Assembly (NCBI GenBank): GCA_037447655.1
Contig: JBBHKE010000235.1
Location: 1-54,413, forward strand
From: Zygnema cylindricum
Lineage: Eukaryota; Streptophyta; Zygnematophyceae; Zygnematales; Zygnemataceae
Reading direction: 5' to 3'
DNA: 54,413 nt
Shown piece after piece: positions 31,206-42,829 of this stretch. Position 1 is the first letter of the stretch. Each line of letters opens with the position of its first letter. The position numbers and the translations under genes were made by a program. The notes under the pieces are model-generated. The model was not told where the DNA came from. It ran no database searches and saw nothing but the letters and a program-made list of their open reading frames with translations.

Positions 31206-31754
31206 GCGTTATTTACGCTATTTGGGAATTTGGGGGGTTAGAAGGAAATCATTTACTCTAATTTGTTTTTTAAAGGGTTTTTATTAATTCTATTTGAGAA
31301 TTTGGGTAAAAAACTGGGTACCGCAATTAGAGTCATTGACGCTAATAGGGATTAACGGTGTAACAGCGATACACGGTGTACTGTACACCGTGAATCGTTA
31401 TTAGCGTATTGAACGCTAATTCGGGTACCTTTTTTTTTCAAATTCTCAAATAGAATTATTCATACTATTTAATAAAAACCATAATTCCTAATTAAAGTAA
31501 ACGATTTCTTTGAAAATTTCCAAATTCCTAATAAGCATCAATAACGTTAATTATTCCTATACGCTAAAAAAACTTCTACTCTAATAACGACTCAAGGTGT
31601 ACTGTACAGTACTTTTCATTGACGCTTTTTATGGCTCTTTTTCAATTAGCGTTACTAACGAAAGTACACTGCGATTTAAATAGTATGGTGTAAAGCTGTA
31701 GAAGTGGGTTGTGGTCACTAGTCAGAGTTAGCAAGCTTGTCAAAATGCACGTGT
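31206..31754. mobile_element. ACACCG-family MITE copy and diverged flanks
   Basis: A left-type end ACACCGTGAATCGTTATTAG at 31386 and a right-type end with CTAATAACGACTCAAGGTGT finishing at 31600 bound a short copy. A right-type end ACGCTAATAGGGATTAACGG precedes it at about 31340. The interior (CCTATACGCTAAAAAAACTT) matches 85-110 and 8680-8700. Confidence 0.6.
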
Positions 31755-32420
31755 TTGTACAATTTACTTTTGCTCTACGCTTGCGGTTGGGTTTGCCTCA
31801 CCTTCCGCTTTAAAGGGGGGCTCGGTGCGTTTGTAACCAGCCCATTGATGCTGAGGGAATCCATTTGCTTCGTTGCTCGCATGGGGGGGAACGAATTGTC
31901 GCACATTATTTGGTGCGAGATGCCATTGCAGCCATTGGTGCCGAGGCGGGCTACACCGTCAAACGTGAGGTTTCTAATATACTTCCACCTCGACCCCAAT
32001 CTAAGGGTTATTGGAGCCCTCGGGTTGACTTGTTTTTTCTTTATGGTGTTGGGAGGACGCTTGGCGATGTGGTCCTCACGGATCCGACTGGGGCACACAT
32101 TTCATCTCGCACGGCTTTGCATTTAGGTGTGGCGGCTCGGGACGCAGTGGCTTCAAAAGAAAGAGACAACGCTCACCGAGACCCGTCGGACCAATTTGCC
32201 CCATTTGCAATGGATATTTTTTGATCTTTTGACAAGTCTTTTTATGAATTCCTTCGCCAATGTGCGCGAAAAACGTTTGAATCTCAGTGTCTAGGGAGTC
32301 CTCTATCGAGTCTTTTGGTTACGTTCTACCGACAACGTGTCTCAATTGCACTTCAACGGGCGCAAGCTGCGGCTCTCATTCGACGTAGCACACTAGCAGA
32401 AGACCGGTGAGGTCTTCCAG
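31755..32420 (+). pseudogene. LINE ORF C-terminal fragment (nuclease-like domain), degenerate
   Basis: Translated pieces match the domain at 11434-10424: LRLRLGLPHLPL, GIHLLRCSHGG, LVRDAIAAIGAEAGY, KREVSNILPP, RVDLFFLYG, LGDVVLTDPT, HLGVAARDA and KERDNAHRDPSDQFAP. A TAA lies near 31810 and a TGA at 32222-32224; after the latter the match resumes with FYEFLRQCARK and FYRQRVSIALQRAQA. The HxLxC, RD, E and D residues are kept in both copies, which supports a real domain. It is not functional here. Confidence 0.8.
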
Positions 32421-32581
32421 ACCTTCCACCAAGGGACCCGGTTCACATCCATGATCTCCGTGGTTGTGGACTTTTGTTTTTATGGGGGTGGTCTAGTCTA
32501 GGTTTTTTCATTTTGTTGGCGGTCTAATTTTATTGTTGTTTTTTTTTCGGTTCTTTACTCGTGTTAGTATTGCTCTGTTTC

Positions 32582-33100
32582 TGTAACAGGGTTACAGAAT
32601 TGGGTACTTAGTAGTTAGGGCTAGGCTGCTATAGTTGCGATTTCAGAGCAGCGCAATTGCGATGCCAGAGCAGCGCAGCTGCGATTCCAGACCAGCGCAG
32701 TATAGCAGCATAGCAACTTAGCGGCGTAGCAACTAGTAGCGCAGCGGCATAGCAGCGCAGCATAGCAACGCCGCAATGGTGTAGATTGAACTATATAGTT
32801 CTAGAAGGAAGTTTGGATAGATCTTGGATTGGCCGCGAAGGTCCACGTGTACAGCTGTATAGTACTAAGTTGACCAGCAGTTAGCTAGTTTAAATAGACA
32901 AGTAGACCTAGTGAATAAGGGACCGGAAGTAGACCTGAAATAGACTTACGCAGCTAGCGCAATCTTGTACTCTCTTTTCAATTAATAAAGCCCAACCCTG
33001 TCTGCGAGTTCTGTGTGCTCCTGCTGTTGCTACGGGGAGATCCTTGGTGTTTTCCGCTGTGCATTGTGACGTATTGTGGGGTGTTGTTACCTCTTTTACA
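32582..33100 (+). repeat. 5' LTR of the gypsy element
   Basis: It contains a GCAGCGCAG/CATAGCAAC-rich minisatellite-like section (about 32643-32775) and TTTAAATAGACAAG, a possible TATA region, at about 32888. The end TTTTACA is followed after one base by the primer-binding site. Confidence 0.95.
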
Positions 33101-33101
33101 C

Positions 33102-33113
33102 TGGTATCGGAGC
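33102..33113 (+). other. Primer-binding site (tRNA-iMet type)
   Basis: TGGTATCGGAGC directly follows the 5' LTR, one mismatch from the common plant LTR-element site TGGTATCAGAGC. Confidence 0.85.
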
Positions 33114-33134
33114 TGTTACCCGTGACTCGACAGC

Positions 33135-36100
33135 ATGGATGAACACGGTGTATCCACTGCAGAAATGTTGGCGCAAGTTCTCAGGGAGTTGGAAAGTGTG
33201 AGATTACAGAATACGCAGCTGAGTAACACCGTCATGGCCTTGGAGACGCGTCTAGGAGAGCGACCTCATGGAGGCATCGAGAGAGACTCCTGGAGACCGA
33301 AATTACGGCTTCCCGACGAGTTTGACCCTGCAAGACACAAGAACCTTGACTCATGGCTATTCTCCGTGGCGAACTATCTCGAGAATTTTCCTAGCCTATC
33401 GGATCGTGAGAAGATTCACTACGCGGGTGGTCTTCTTAAAGGGGCAGCGGGGGCTTGGTGGAGAACATTGGTAGAGGACGATGAGTCACCGATCGTCTGG
33501 GCACTCTTCGTTCAACTCCTCCGCGACACTTCGCAGCCTGTCAACACGGTGAAGGCGGCGAGAGATAAGATCGCAGTATTGAAGCAACGAACTTCAGTGA
33601 TGGAGTTTACGCAGAGGTTCTTGGAGTGCAAGGTTCAAATACCTACGATGACGGAGGATGAAGCCGTGGATCGTTTCGTGAAGGGGCTTAAGTCGTCTAT
33701 TCGTAGAGATGTGGAGCAATGGCTTGCTCGGGAAAGCACAACTCCCCCTCTCTCAACAATCATCAAGTTTGCGGAGCGGACCGATTCGGTCAACTTCAAC
33801 CTCCGGAGACCTTATCACTACGGGTCGAGCAGTAGCGGAGGAAACCGACGAGACGAAGGTCCAACCCCCATGGAGCTCGGCGCAATTAATGAGGATAAGG
33901 AAGCGGTCAACGTCCTGCGGAAAAAGAAGAAAACCACCAAGACCAAGACCAATGACTTGTCCCCCGAGGAAATCCAACGGAGGAGGCAAAATGGCCTATG
34001 CTTCCAGTGCGGTTCTCCGGATCACATGGCTCGGGAGTGTCCAAAACGGAAAGACCCCAAAAAGGGAAAACTTACCGTTATGAGGTTAGCCGGAGAAGGA
34101 GGTGACCCTTTGATATTTCGGGGTCAAATAGGAGTGAGTGCAGCTGACTTCATGGTGGACTCCGGAGCGTCGGGGAACTTCATTAACGAGGCGACGGTGA
34201 AAAGGTTGAAACTTCCTCTTGTGGTACTACATAATCCTCAGTCGGTGCAATTGGCCGACGGCAGTTCCCTATCAATCACCCATCGTACCCCGAGGTTGCG
34301 CGTCGGCATTGGGAAATTCCGATGGTACGACACGCTTCATGTATTACCTCTTGGGGATCATGAGGTAATATTGGGGAAGCCGTGGCTGCAAAAATGGAAT
34401 CCGATGATTGACTGGAGAAGTGGCGCCATGAGAGTGAAGAAAGGTGAAGAAGAGTTTGAGGTAACAGCGGGAGCGGCTGGTAAGGGAACGGAAGAGGGAC
34501 GCCTGCTTTCGGCCTTACAGCTTAAGAGGGCACTTAAGAAAGGGGAAATGATTTATATGGCGGTCGTCCAGCCAATGGAGGAGGCGAAGGAGGAGATCCC
34601 GGAAGAATGGAAAAAGAAGGACCCCGACTTCGACTCCAAAGAAAGTGACGACATTGGAAAGACTTCCGAAGAGGCCCCGGAAGTCGTGTCAAAACTTCTC
34701 GAGGAGTACGCAGATGTATTTCCCCCGAAGCTCCCCGAAGGATTACCTCCGAAGCGCGAAGTGGATCATAAAATAGAGCTTGTTCCTGGAGCGGTACCTC
34801 CGGCTAATCGGATGTACAAGATGAGCTACACCGAGTTGGACGAATTGAAAAAGCAACTCGCGGAGTTGGTCGAAGCCGGAGCAATCGAACCAAGCAAGTC
34901 ACCGTATGGAGCCCCTGTTCTCTTTGTGAACAAGAAAGATGGAGGGTTCCGTATGTGTATAGATTACCGAGCGCTGAACAAGTTAACGGTGAAGAATGCG
35001 TACCCCCTACCGAGGATAGACGAATTGTTGGATCGACTTCGAGGTGCCAAATATTTTTCGAAAATAGACTTGCGGAGCGGCTACCACCAGATCAGAATTG
35101 CCGAGGAGGATGTGGAAAAGACGGCGTTCAGAACTCGATACGGTCATTTCCAGTTTCGGGTAATGCCGTTCGGGTTGACTAACGCACCGGCGACCTTTAT
35201 GCATTTAATGAATTCCATCTTTCGACAATATCTGGACGCATTCGTGATCGTCTTCTTAGATGACATATTGGTGTATAGCCGAACGCAGGAGGAGCATGTG
35301 AAGCACTTACGGACGGTCCTCCAAGTCCTTCGGGAGCATAAGTTATACGCAAAAAGAAGTAAATGTGACTTCTTTAAGGAGAAAATTGACTTTCTAGGCC
35401 ATGTGGTGAGCCGGGACGGGATCGCAGTGGATCCCAACAAGACTAGAGCAGTAAAGGAGTGGCCGCAGCCGGCGAATATTACGGAGTTACGAAGCTTTCT
35501 CGGACTATGCTCCTATTATCGACGTTTTGTCGAAGGTTTCGCAAAAATCGCTGCACCGCTCACGGAATTGCTCAAGAATGATGCGCCCTATGATTGGAAA
35601 GCGGCGCAAGAAACAGCCTTTAACACGCTAAAGGAGCGGTTGGTTACCGCCCCTGTGTTAGCTGTTCCCGATCCGGATTTACCTTGGACGGTAATTACTG
35701 ACGCTAGCGATATGGCTATTGGAGCGATCCTTATGCAGGATCAAGGAAAAGGCCTTCAACCCATCGCCTACGACAGTCGCAAACTAAAGGCAGCAGAGTT
35801 GAACTGGGCTACCCATGAGAAGGAAACAATAGCTATTATCAATGCGCTGGAGGTTTGGAAGTGTTACGTTCAGGGAAAACGGATCACGGTTATCACGGAT
35901 CACCACGCCTTACAATATCTCCAAACCCAGCCGAAGTTGTCCAAGAAACAAGTGCGCTGGATGACGTTCCTGCAAACCTTCGGTCCGGAACTTGTTATTG
36001 AATATAAGCCGGGCAAAACGAACCCGGCGGATGCGCTGTCAAGAAGACCTGACGTCGCTGCGCCGGCAGCGGAGCAACAACCGCAAGCACCGCAGCAGAG

Positions 36101-37958
36101 GAACGGAGACTCTGTGAAAGAGAAAAGCGCAGCGTTGACCGAAGCGCAAAATCAGAAGCTCAGCGCAGTCACCAGTACGGTGCAAGTGGACGAACAGTGG
36201 TTAAGTCGGATAAAGGCCGCCTACGGCGATGATGGTTCACTAAAGGAACTTGTCAAACGGAAAGTACTCGTTCGAACTGCCAATGATATGTGGCGGTATA
36301 GACCGAGTAAGACAACACGGCTATATGTGCCGACAAATACGGCACTTCGTCACGCAATTCTTCAAATGAGTCATGACGAGCCGCTCAGTGGACATTTTGG
36401 ACGAGATAAAACAACCGCACGTGTCGCTGAAGCGTATTACTGGCCAAACATGACTCGAGACATTGCAGAATATGTCCGGACGTGTGACTCGTGTAATAGA
36501 AACAAATCTGATTCAGGGCAACAAGGTCTGTTACAACCCCTCCCAATACCATCTGTTCCTTGGGAGGCGATCTCGATGGATTTTATCGTGGCCCTTCCCC
36601 GGACGAAGGAGGGCTACGACTCAATCTTCGTCGTCGTGGATTACCTAACGAAAATGGCACATTTTCTACCCACGACCACTACGGCTACTGCACGAGATAT
36701 TGCGGACTTATTCTTTCGGGAAATATTCCGCCATCACGGTCTTCCAAAAAGGATCGTCAGCGACCGCGATCGAAAATTCGTGAGCCACTTTTGGCAAAAT
36801 CTATTTGCGTTATGCGGAACGCAGCTTGCCATGTCCACAGCCTACCACCCTCAAACTGATGGTCAAACTGAACGGGTGAATCGGACTTTGGAGGAAGCAT
36901 TGCGGGCTTATGTCTCGGTGCACCAAACGGATTGGGTGGACCATTTAACGGCAATCGAAGTAGCATACAACAGTGCAGTCCACTCGTCAACAAATGCTAC
37001 GCCTTTCTCCCTCAATGGACGACAACCCACTCTTCCCCACACTTTATTGGTAGCGGACTGCGAAACACCGGCTGCTTTAGACTTTGCCAAGACGTTGCAA
37101 GGCAACCTGGAAAAGGCGGCAAAGGCGCTCCAACTGGCAAAGGATCGCCAAAAGTCGCAGGCGGACGCTCACCGGAAGGAAATAGTCTTCTGTGTGGGGG
37201 ACAAGGTTCGCCTTAATATGGCAAACCTCTCCTTGCCGGGAGCCCTCTCTAAAAAGTTAGCCCCAAAGTTCACGCGCCCGTTCACAATTCTGTCCCGTGT
37301 GGGCAACGTCGCTTACAGGTTGGATATCCCGACGGACTGGCATATCCACAATGTTTTCCATGTTTCCCTCCTTAAACCATTCCGTGATCCTGATTCGGTG
37401 TTCCCTAACCGACGACGGCATACTCCTCTACAACCCGTTCAAGGTACCTCAGACGAGTATGAGGTGGAAGAGATCCTTAAGTCACGTCGCTCTCGGAATT
37501 CTAACTCCACGCAATACTTGGTGCGTTGGAAGGGTTACGGTGCTGAGGACGACTCTTGGGTGGACGAGGGGGATCTGCATTCCCCGGAGTTGCTGCGCCG
37601 GTTTCTGCAGAGTGAGGACACTCAGCTTTACCCGAGGGGCAATTGCAGCGGCCGCAACAAAGGGGCGAATCGCAGTGGCGCAACCATCGCAATAATATTG
37701 GGGACGCGGCAAAGGACCGCAGCGGCGATGTTACCACACTGCAGCGCTGTAGCAGCGCAACCACCGCAGCGCAACATGGTCATGATGACGTCAGAGGATC
37801 GCAGTATCACCACTGCGCTGACAGGAAAGCGCAACGGCGCAATTGTGTTTCACTATGTAGGTAACGACGAACCCTCGGTTCCGCCGCAGCAACGCAGTTT
37901 TAGACATGTTGGATACTGCGATACCCTCGCACGCTGCGACGCTGCGCACAGCCCATAA
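33135..37958 (+). CDS. Gag-Pol polyprotein of the chromovirus (1607 aa)
   Basis: A single intact frame that starts 35 bp after the LTR. Residues 1-45 look like a coiled coil. The capsid region follows ([28 protein letters not shown]), and a CCHC knuckle [14 protein letters not shown] begins at Cys289. Aspartic protease: [10 protein letters not shown] with Asp342. Reverse transcriptase: [22 protein letters not shown] and FLDDILVYS with Asp709-Asp710. RNase [13 protein letters not shown] with Asp856. Integrase: zinc region ending CDSCNRNK, catalytic Asp1149 (SMDFIVALP), Asp1210 (SDRDRKF) and Glu1246 (QTERVNR). Chromodomain at 1442-1492 ([25 protein letters not shown]), which in chromoviruses directs integration to marked chromatin. 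About 115 residues of GCAGCG-rich low complexity follow the chromodomain, an unusual tail. All catalytic residues are present, so the element may be active. Confidence 0.96.
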   Translation: MDEHGVSTAEMLAQVLRELESVRLQNTQLSNTVMALETRLGERPHGGIERDSWRPKLRLPDEFDPARHKNLDSWLFSVANYLENFPSLSDREKIHYAGGLLKGAAGAWWRTLVEDDESPIVWALFVQLLRDTSQPVNTVKAARDKIAVLKQRTSVMEFTQRFLECKVQIPTMTEDEAVDRFVKGLKSSIRRDVEQWLARESTTPPLSTIIKFAERTDSVNFNLRRPYHYGSSSSGGNRRDEGPTPMELGAINEDKEAVNVLRKKKKTTKTKTNDLSPEEIQRRRQNGLCFQCGSPDHMARECPKRKDPKKGKLTVMRLAGEGGDPLIFRGQIGVSAADFMVDSGASGNFINEATVKRLKLPLVVLHNPQSVQLADGSSLSITHRTPRLRVGIGKFRWYDTLHVLPLGDHEVILGKPWLQKWNPMIDWRSGAMRVKKGEEEFEVTAGAAGKGTEEGRLLSALQLKRALKKGEMIYMAVVQPMEEAKEEIPEEWKKKDPDFDSKESDDIGKTSEEAPEVVSKLLEEYADVFPPKLPEGLPPKREVDHKIELVPGAVPPANRMYKMSYTELDELKKQLAELVEAGAIEPSKSPYGAPVLFVNKKDGGFRMCIDYRALNKLTVKNAYPLPRIDELLDRLRGAKYFSKIDLRSGYHQIRIAEEDVEKTAFRTRYGHFQFRVMPFGLTNAPATFMHLMNSIFRQYLDAFVIVFLDDILVYSRTQEEHVKHLRTVLQVLREHKLYAKRSKCDFFKEKIDFLGHVVSRDGIAVDPNKTRAVKEWPQPANITELRSFLGLCSYYRRFVEGFAKIAAPLTELLKNDAPYDWKAAQETAFNTLKERLVTAPVLAVPDPDLPWTVITDASDMAIGAILMQDQGKGLQPIAYDSRKLKAAELNWATHEKETIAIINALEVWKCYVQGKRITVITDHHALQYLQTQPKLSKKQVRWMTFLQTFGPELVIEYKPGKTNPADALSRRPDVAAPAAEQQPQAPQQRNGDSVKEKSAALTEAQNQKLSAVTSTVQVDEQWLSRIKAAYGDDGSLKELVKRKVLVRTANDMWRYRPSKTTRLYVPTNTALRHAILQMSHDEPLSGHFGRDKTTARVAEAYYWPNMTRDIAEYVRTCDSCNRNKSDSGQQGLLQPLPIPSVPWEAISMDFIVALPRTKEGYDSIFVVVDYLTKMAHFLPTTTTATARDIADLFFREIFRHHGLPKRIVSDRDRKFVSHFWQNLFALCGTQLAMSTAYHPQTDGQTERVNRTLEEALRAYVSVHQTDWVDHLTAIEVAYNSAVHSSTNATPFSLNGRQPTLPHTLLVADCETPAALDFAKTLQGNLEKAAKALQLAKDRQKSQADAHRKEIVFCVGDKVRLNMANLSLPGALSKKLAPKFTRPFTILSRVGNVAYRLDIPTDWHIHNVFHVSLLKPFRDPDSVFPNRRRHTPLQPVQGTSDEYEVEEILKSRRSRNSNSTQYLVRWKGYGAEDDSWVDEGDLHSPELLRRFLQSEDTQLYPRGNCSGRNKGANRSGATIAIILGTRQRTAAAMLPHCSAVAAQPPQRNMVMMTSEDRSITTALTGKRNGAIVFHYVGNDEPSVPPQQRSFRHVGYCDTLARCDAAHSP

Positions 37959-38024
37959 GTGAAACCCTCAACCCCCGGGAATACAACCATCATTCGTCCT
38001 CACAACTAACTCAGTCTCGGCAGC

Positions 38025-39374
38025 TTGGAAACGGCTTCCCTCCGCACAATTACTTTACCTCCGCTTCTGGAGCTACCGGAATTGTCTGGTTCAGCAGTGT
38101 CTATGGCGTCGTCGTCCTCTCCACCCTCGAAAAAGAGGAGACTAGTACGGGTGGGACAAGGAGACCCGAGCCGTCACGAGAGATTGCTAAGGGCGGCGGA
38201 AGCCATGGTGGAAGCAAGCAGGCGAAGAGAGGTAGAAGTGGAGCTGGAACCGGAGGATAGTGTCAGTTGCGAGGCAGGACCGGCGGAGACCAGTGGAGGG
38301 GAGGGGTCAGAGAACTCACAGGACCCTGAATACACCCCAACCCCGGAAGGTGATCAGGAACTTTAAGCAAATCATGAGCTGTCGGAGGCGGAGGAGCCGG
38401 AACGCGAACCAACGCCTCCGCCAATTGAGGAGCGCGCCTCAGATCTGGAGGTGACGCGGGACCCAAACAAGGAGAGCACCACAGACGAGCAGTCGTCTGA
38501 AAGCGCGGAGAGGAAGGCGGAGGAACAATACCCCAACGGTGATGATGTGTTTCTCTTGCGCGAAAACCGAAGAGATTCGGAGGAGGAGAGTGAACAGGGA
38601 GAGGAAATTCCCGACTACCTTTTCCCACTACCGGTCGACACCCAGCATCCGGACCTCGCCTTCAGCTTCGCCAAAAGGTTTTATTGGGACCCCTCAGAGT
38701 GGCCCGAAGAATGGCGTATAGGGAAGCCTGGAGATCCTATCCGCATCCCTACCAACGTTCCGTCACACCCAGCGTGGAATTTCATGCGGACCAAGGACCT
38801 GGGGAATAATCATAAAAGCTATGTGCAGCTGAATCCTCACACCTTACTGTTCGTAGAGGTGGTAGAGGAAAACTACAGGTACAGAATTGATGTTCCCGGG
38901 TTACTTCGCCATTATCACCCGTGGGATGTCCGCCTCCACGACATCATCTCTCGAGCGGAAGTCACCCCTGAAGTGCGAGTACTCAAGCTGGCTCGAAGGA
39001 ATGCTTTGCAGCGGGCCCGAGCTGCAAGAAAACACGTGTCCTTCAAATTACGAAAGGTACCTCGGTGGGAACCGGCGGACGAGGAACCAGAGGAAGCTAC
39101 CCCAAGGGCTAAACCCGGAGAACCCAGGATTCCGGCACCCGAGGAGCCTGCACCTGCGGACATTCCGCAGCAGACCGCAGTACCCATGGAGGAAGCGGAA
39201 AATCAGGTTCGGGAACGAATTACTCGGCGGCGGTTGGCAGCTGCAGATCGTCACATCGCGTTATTGGAGACCCGATGTGAACAGCTCCAACATCAACTCG
39301 ACGTCCTTCGCCAGGTATTCGAGGAGTATCGTGAGGAAACATACGACATACTCCGGCAACTGCAGTTTCCCTGA
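38025..39374 (+). CDS. Post-pol ORF of the chromovirus, one internal stop
   Basis: An extra frame between pol and the 3' LTR, in the same frame as pol. An in-frame TAA at 38364-38366 divides it into a 113-codon N-terminal part and a 307-codon part (Met at 38451); before the latter Met the frame is open back to the TAA, so it looks like one protein of about 450 residues. Visible features: a basic patch PSKKRRLVRVG (possible nuclear localisation signal), an acidic Ser/Glu-rich middle, a conserved-looking core (FAKRFYWDPSEWPEEWRIGK, YRIDVPGLLRHYHPWDVRLH), and a C-terminal heptad region (RHIALLETRCEQLQHQLDVL) that should form a coiled coil. There is no signal peptide or membrane segment, so it is not envelope-like. 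I do not recognise the family. The stop may be a mutation of this copy or a readthrough site. Confidence 0.6.
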
Positions 39375-39419
39375 CTCCATCAAAGTTCAGCGGGACGCTG
39401 AATCCTTAGTGGGAGGCAC

Positions 39420-39937
39420 TGTAACAGGGTTACAGAATTGGGTACTTAGTAGTTAGGGCTAGGCTGCTATAGTTGCGATTTCAGAGCAGCGCAGTTGCGA
39501 TGCCAGAGCAGCGCAGCTGCGATTCCAGACCAGCGCAGTATAGCAGCATAGCAACTTAGCGGCGTAGCAACTAGTAGCGCAGCGGCATAGCAGCGCAGCA
39601 TAGCAACGCGCAATGGTGTAGATTGAACTGTATAGTTCTAGAAGGAAGTTTGGATAGATCTTGGATTGGCCGCGAAGGTCCACGTGTACAGCTGTATAGT
39701 ACTAAGTTGACCAGCAGTTAGCTAGTTTAAATAGACAAGTAGACCTAGTGAATAAGGGACCGGAAGTAGACCTGAAATAGACTTACGCAGCTAGCGCAAT
39801 CTTGTACTCTCTTTTCAATTAATAAAGCCTAACCCTGTCTGCGAGTTCTGTGTGCTCCTGCTGTTGCTACGGGGAGATCCTTGGTGTTTTCCGCTGTGCA
39901 TTGTGACGTATTGTGGGGTGTTGTTACCTCTTTTACA
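39420..39937 (+). repeat. 3' LTR of the gypsy element
   Basis: Almost identical to the 5' LTR: A/G, A/G and C/T changes and one missing C were found. It is preceded by a short, weak purine tract (GTGGGAGG). Confidence 0.96.
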
Positions 39938-40028
39938 GTTTCTTTTCAATTTATAGGCGTAGATTACTTTCTTGTGACTCTTGTAGTCTCCAAATGTTTT
40001 TTTTCCAGTTCTACACTTTTTGTACTCA

Positions 40029-40062
40029 GATGGTTTTGCCATCGCAATTTTTGCATTAAAGA
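40029..40062 (+). other. LINE copy 2, 3'-terminal hairpin
   Basis: ACTCAGATGGTTTTGCCATC then GCAATTTTTGCATTAAAG. The first half matches the LINE copy 1 terminus, with stem GATGG/CCATC kept although the loop changed. Confidence 0.7.
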
Positions 40063-40068
40063 GTGTTA

Positions 40069-40848
40069 GGGTGCGTCTCTATGTACTTCAAACTTAGAGA
40101 TTTTTTTTTTGTTTTTTAGCGCAGATCCGGTGGACCCGGATTTCGGGTGTCCCTATGTGTACCAAACGAAATTGTCGCTTAGGGCGTGACAATTGTATAC
40201 GTCGACAATGCCCGTGACAGCTGTCAACGTCTACAATCTGTGATGACGCATGTTATTTTTCGTAACTGCTTGTGACGTCGCGTGACTTTTCGTGACATTG
40301 TAGACCTACCGCCCTCCAGCCTGTGCCGTTTCACGGATGAAGAAGATGCGTTTTGACTTTGCGTCTATTGTCGGCTCGACGTGAAATGGCATCGGAACCT
40401 TGAGACCACTGCAAAAAAAAATCACGTACCGGATGGAAACGGGCAAAACAAAACAAACTGTGTACTTCTCTTTGTCGTATTAAACAAAAACGGAAAAAAC
40501 ATAGTGAATCGTCTACACTTCCACGTCGCTTGAAATCGTTTGAATTTGTTGAACAAAACATTACATGTGCAAATACTTGTTCCTATTTGTTTATAGAAAA
40601 TCCCTAATTTTAAAACACATCGGCCCTGTATTTTAAAGATAAGGTTGAAGATGAAGTTTTTTGTCGTCGAAGTGGGTCGAAGAACACAAGACGACAAGAT
40701 GTAGTACATTTTATATTCGATGATGACGCAAAATGTACTTCTCTTTTTTTCTATTTTATTGTACGGTTGAAACTTATGCGGTACGACTCTAAGTTTTACA
40801 GGAAAACGACAGAATAAAACCCTTACTTAGGCACACAGAGACGCACCC
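40069..40848 (+). mobile_element. Harbinger-like MITE family H2, copy 1
   Basis: Terminal repeat GGGTGCGTCTCTATGT and its inverted partner ACACAGAGACGCACCC, with TTA on both sides (40066-40068 and 40849-40851). It aligns over its full length with 42026-42799 and, inverted, with 6708-8746 minus insertions. The reading frames inside are not conserved between copies. Confidence 0.88.
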
Positions 40849-40851
40849 TTA

Positions 40852-42025
40852 TTCTTTCGTTTATACAACCGCGTAAATCTTTAGGGGATAAAGGTTACAC
40901 TATAAATAGATGTGTTATGTACACATTCATGTGACCGTAGAGAGAGACCGTTTGTTGATATTTCACACGTGTTAGGTATTTCAAGTACGGTGCAACGTGA
41001 ATTGCTATAGCATCAATTTGTCGTAAACAATTAAAGAACTTTTGAACTCTTCACATTTGTAACTGTTTAGTACGAGACGTTGCAAAAAATAAAAACTCGA
41101 TGTTATACATACAAGATAAGAATTCTGTCAAGTGTACAGCTGTACCGTCGTAATTTTGCTCTTTAGGTATTTTTTTTGCGATAGATGAGAGTTCTTAGCT
41201 GTAGAAAGTTCATAGATAGTGTGTTACTGACGTGTATCTATGACTCTCACGCTTTTCGTTAGACGTCAAAATTTCGTACACAATAGTGTACAGAGCCTAA
41301 AACATAACATTATATAACATTAACCCAGTCGTGCTAAGTATTTCTTCATGCTACAGAGGTTTACGGTAGTCAACTATTTTAAATTTCAATCATGCTTTGT
41401 ACTTTGATGGTTTTGCTTATCGCGTTTTTTGATAAATTTTTCTTATTCAGTGTACCGTACTCAGAATGTCTCGAACTGTGACGCTTTAAGCAACGGTCTC
41501 TCTGTACGGTAAAGTAAATGTAAGTAGATTCAATTATAAATTTAGTGAACATTATCGTCTAAAGATTTACGCGATTGTACAAACACCGCGTAGTTCGGAA
41601 ATTCAAGTCAAGTCGGCGACGTACATTTCTTTGTCTCCTAAGATGCGCAATGTGCGGAATCATAGCCAATTCACGAGGTTGAATGCACGACAAAAAGCAG
41701 GTAGATCGCAAATCAAGCCTGCACATTTGGCCGTCATCCAAGATTCGAAATGGGTCCAACCTAGGCCGCGATAAGCAGCAGTATTGTACTTATATGTACG
41801 GCTTGTACTACTATGGAGTTTTTACACATGTTTTTGTTGTATATCTTGTAAATAGTACAAGCGGGTGTTGTCCAACATGCTACAGTAGATGCACATGGAG
41901 ACCCCCTACATAAATACGACGTACAACCTCTGTAACACTGCAAGTAGCGCTCCCCTGTTAGATTATTGCTCTAGGAATTGGTTGACTAAAAAAGTCAACG
42001 CCCATACAGCATTGTTTTAAACTTA
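40852..42025. other. Intergenic DNA with a LINE 3'-end trace
   Basis: No gene. At 41397-41435 the sequence TGTACTTTGATGGTTTTGCT followed by TATCGCG resembles the LINE terminus (GTACTCAGATGGTTTTGCCA). The rest is unassigned; frames of 60-76 codons lack domains. Confidence 0.45.
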
Positions 42026-42799
42026 GGGTGCGTCTCTATGTACTTCAAACTTAGAGAATTTACTTTGTTTTTTAGCGCAGATCCGGCGGACCGATTTCAA
42101 GTGTCCCTATGTGTAACACCGAAATTGTTACCTAGGGTGTGACGATTGTATACGCTGACAATGCCCGTGACGGCTGTCAACGTCTACAATCTGTGATGAT
42201 GCACGTTATTTTTCGTAACTGCTTGTGACGTCGCGTGACTTTTCGTGACATTGTAGACCTACCGCCCTCCAGCCTGTGCCGTTTCACGGTTGAAGAAGAT
42301 GCGTTTTGCCTTTGCGTCTATTGTCGGCTCGACGTGAAATGGCATCGGAACCTTGAGACCCGTGCAAAAAAAAAAACCGTACCGGATATAAACGGACAAA
42401 ACAAAACAAACTGTGTACTTCTGTTTGTCGTATTAAACAAAAACGGACAAAACATAGCGAATCGTGTACACTTCCACGTCGCTTGAAATAGTTTGAATTT
42501 TTTCAAAAAATACGGCACGCGCGAATATATGTTCCTATTTGATTATAGAAAATCCCTAATTTTAAAACACATCGCGCATGTGTTTTAAACATAACGTTGA
42601 AGATGACGTTTTTTGTCGTCGAAGTGGTTCGAAAAACACAAGACGACAACATGTAGTACATGTTAAATTCGATGTTGACGCAAAATGTACTTCTCTTTTT
42701 CTCTATTTTTTTGTACGGTTGAAACTTACGCGGTACGGCTCTAAGTTTTACAGGAAAACGACAGAAAAAACCCTTACTTAAGCACACAAAGACGCACCC
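42026..42799 (+). mobile_element. Harbinger-like MITE family H2, copy 2
   Basis: The ends GGGTGCGTCTCTATGTAC and CACACAAAGACGCACCC are flanked by TTA (42023-42025 and 42800-42802). It is closely similar to 40069-40848, e.g. CGCGTGACTTTTCGTGACAT; the two lie in direct orientation about 1.2 kb apart. Confidence 0.88.
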
Positions 42800-42829
42800 T
42801 TACACTGTAGAAATGAAAGTATGAAGCGA

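Larger units (their letters stand above)
32582..39937 (+). mobile_element. Ty3/gypsy LTR retrotransposon with chromodomain (chromovirus)
   Basis: A 7356-bp element bounded by LTRs of 519 and 518 bp that begin TGTAACAGGG and end TTTTACA. It is flanked by GTTTC (32577-32581 and 39938-39942). The primer site TGGTATCGGAGC (33102) differs by one base from the tRNA-iMet complement TGGTATCAGAGC. By direct comparison the LTRs differ at three transitions and one single-base indel, so insertion is recent. Gag-pol is a single uninterrupted frame. An additional frame follows pol. It lies in the 3' part of LINE copy 2. Confidence 0.96.
31755..40065 (+). mobile_element. LINE copy 2, 5'-truncated, interrupted by a gypsy element
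   Basis: Only the C-terminal coding part (31755-32420), a T/G-rich 3' untranslated region (32421-32581 and 39943-40028) and the terminal hairpin GATGGTTTTGCCATC (40029-40043) remain. The same end is seen in LINE copy 1. The gypsy element with its GTTTC duplication lies inside the 3' untranslated region. The strong 5' truncation is normal for target-primed reverse transcription. Confidence 0.8.

Noticed and set aside
33135-39374. Reassigned stop codons (TAA/TAG read as Gln), suggested by TAA breaks in the gypsy, copia and LINE frames and by CAG to TAG in the arm-2 TIG domain
   Set aside because: The two longest intact proteins (Gag-Pol of 1607 aa and the arm-1 CAMTA of 1007 aa) contain no internal TAA or TAG although they are rich in glutamine. 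The LINE stops replace non-Gln residues, and arm 2 has frameshifts as well.
38025-39374. Envelope-like protein of the gypsy element
   Set aside because: No signal peptide, transmembrane segment or cysteine pattern; it is charged and coiled-coil instead.
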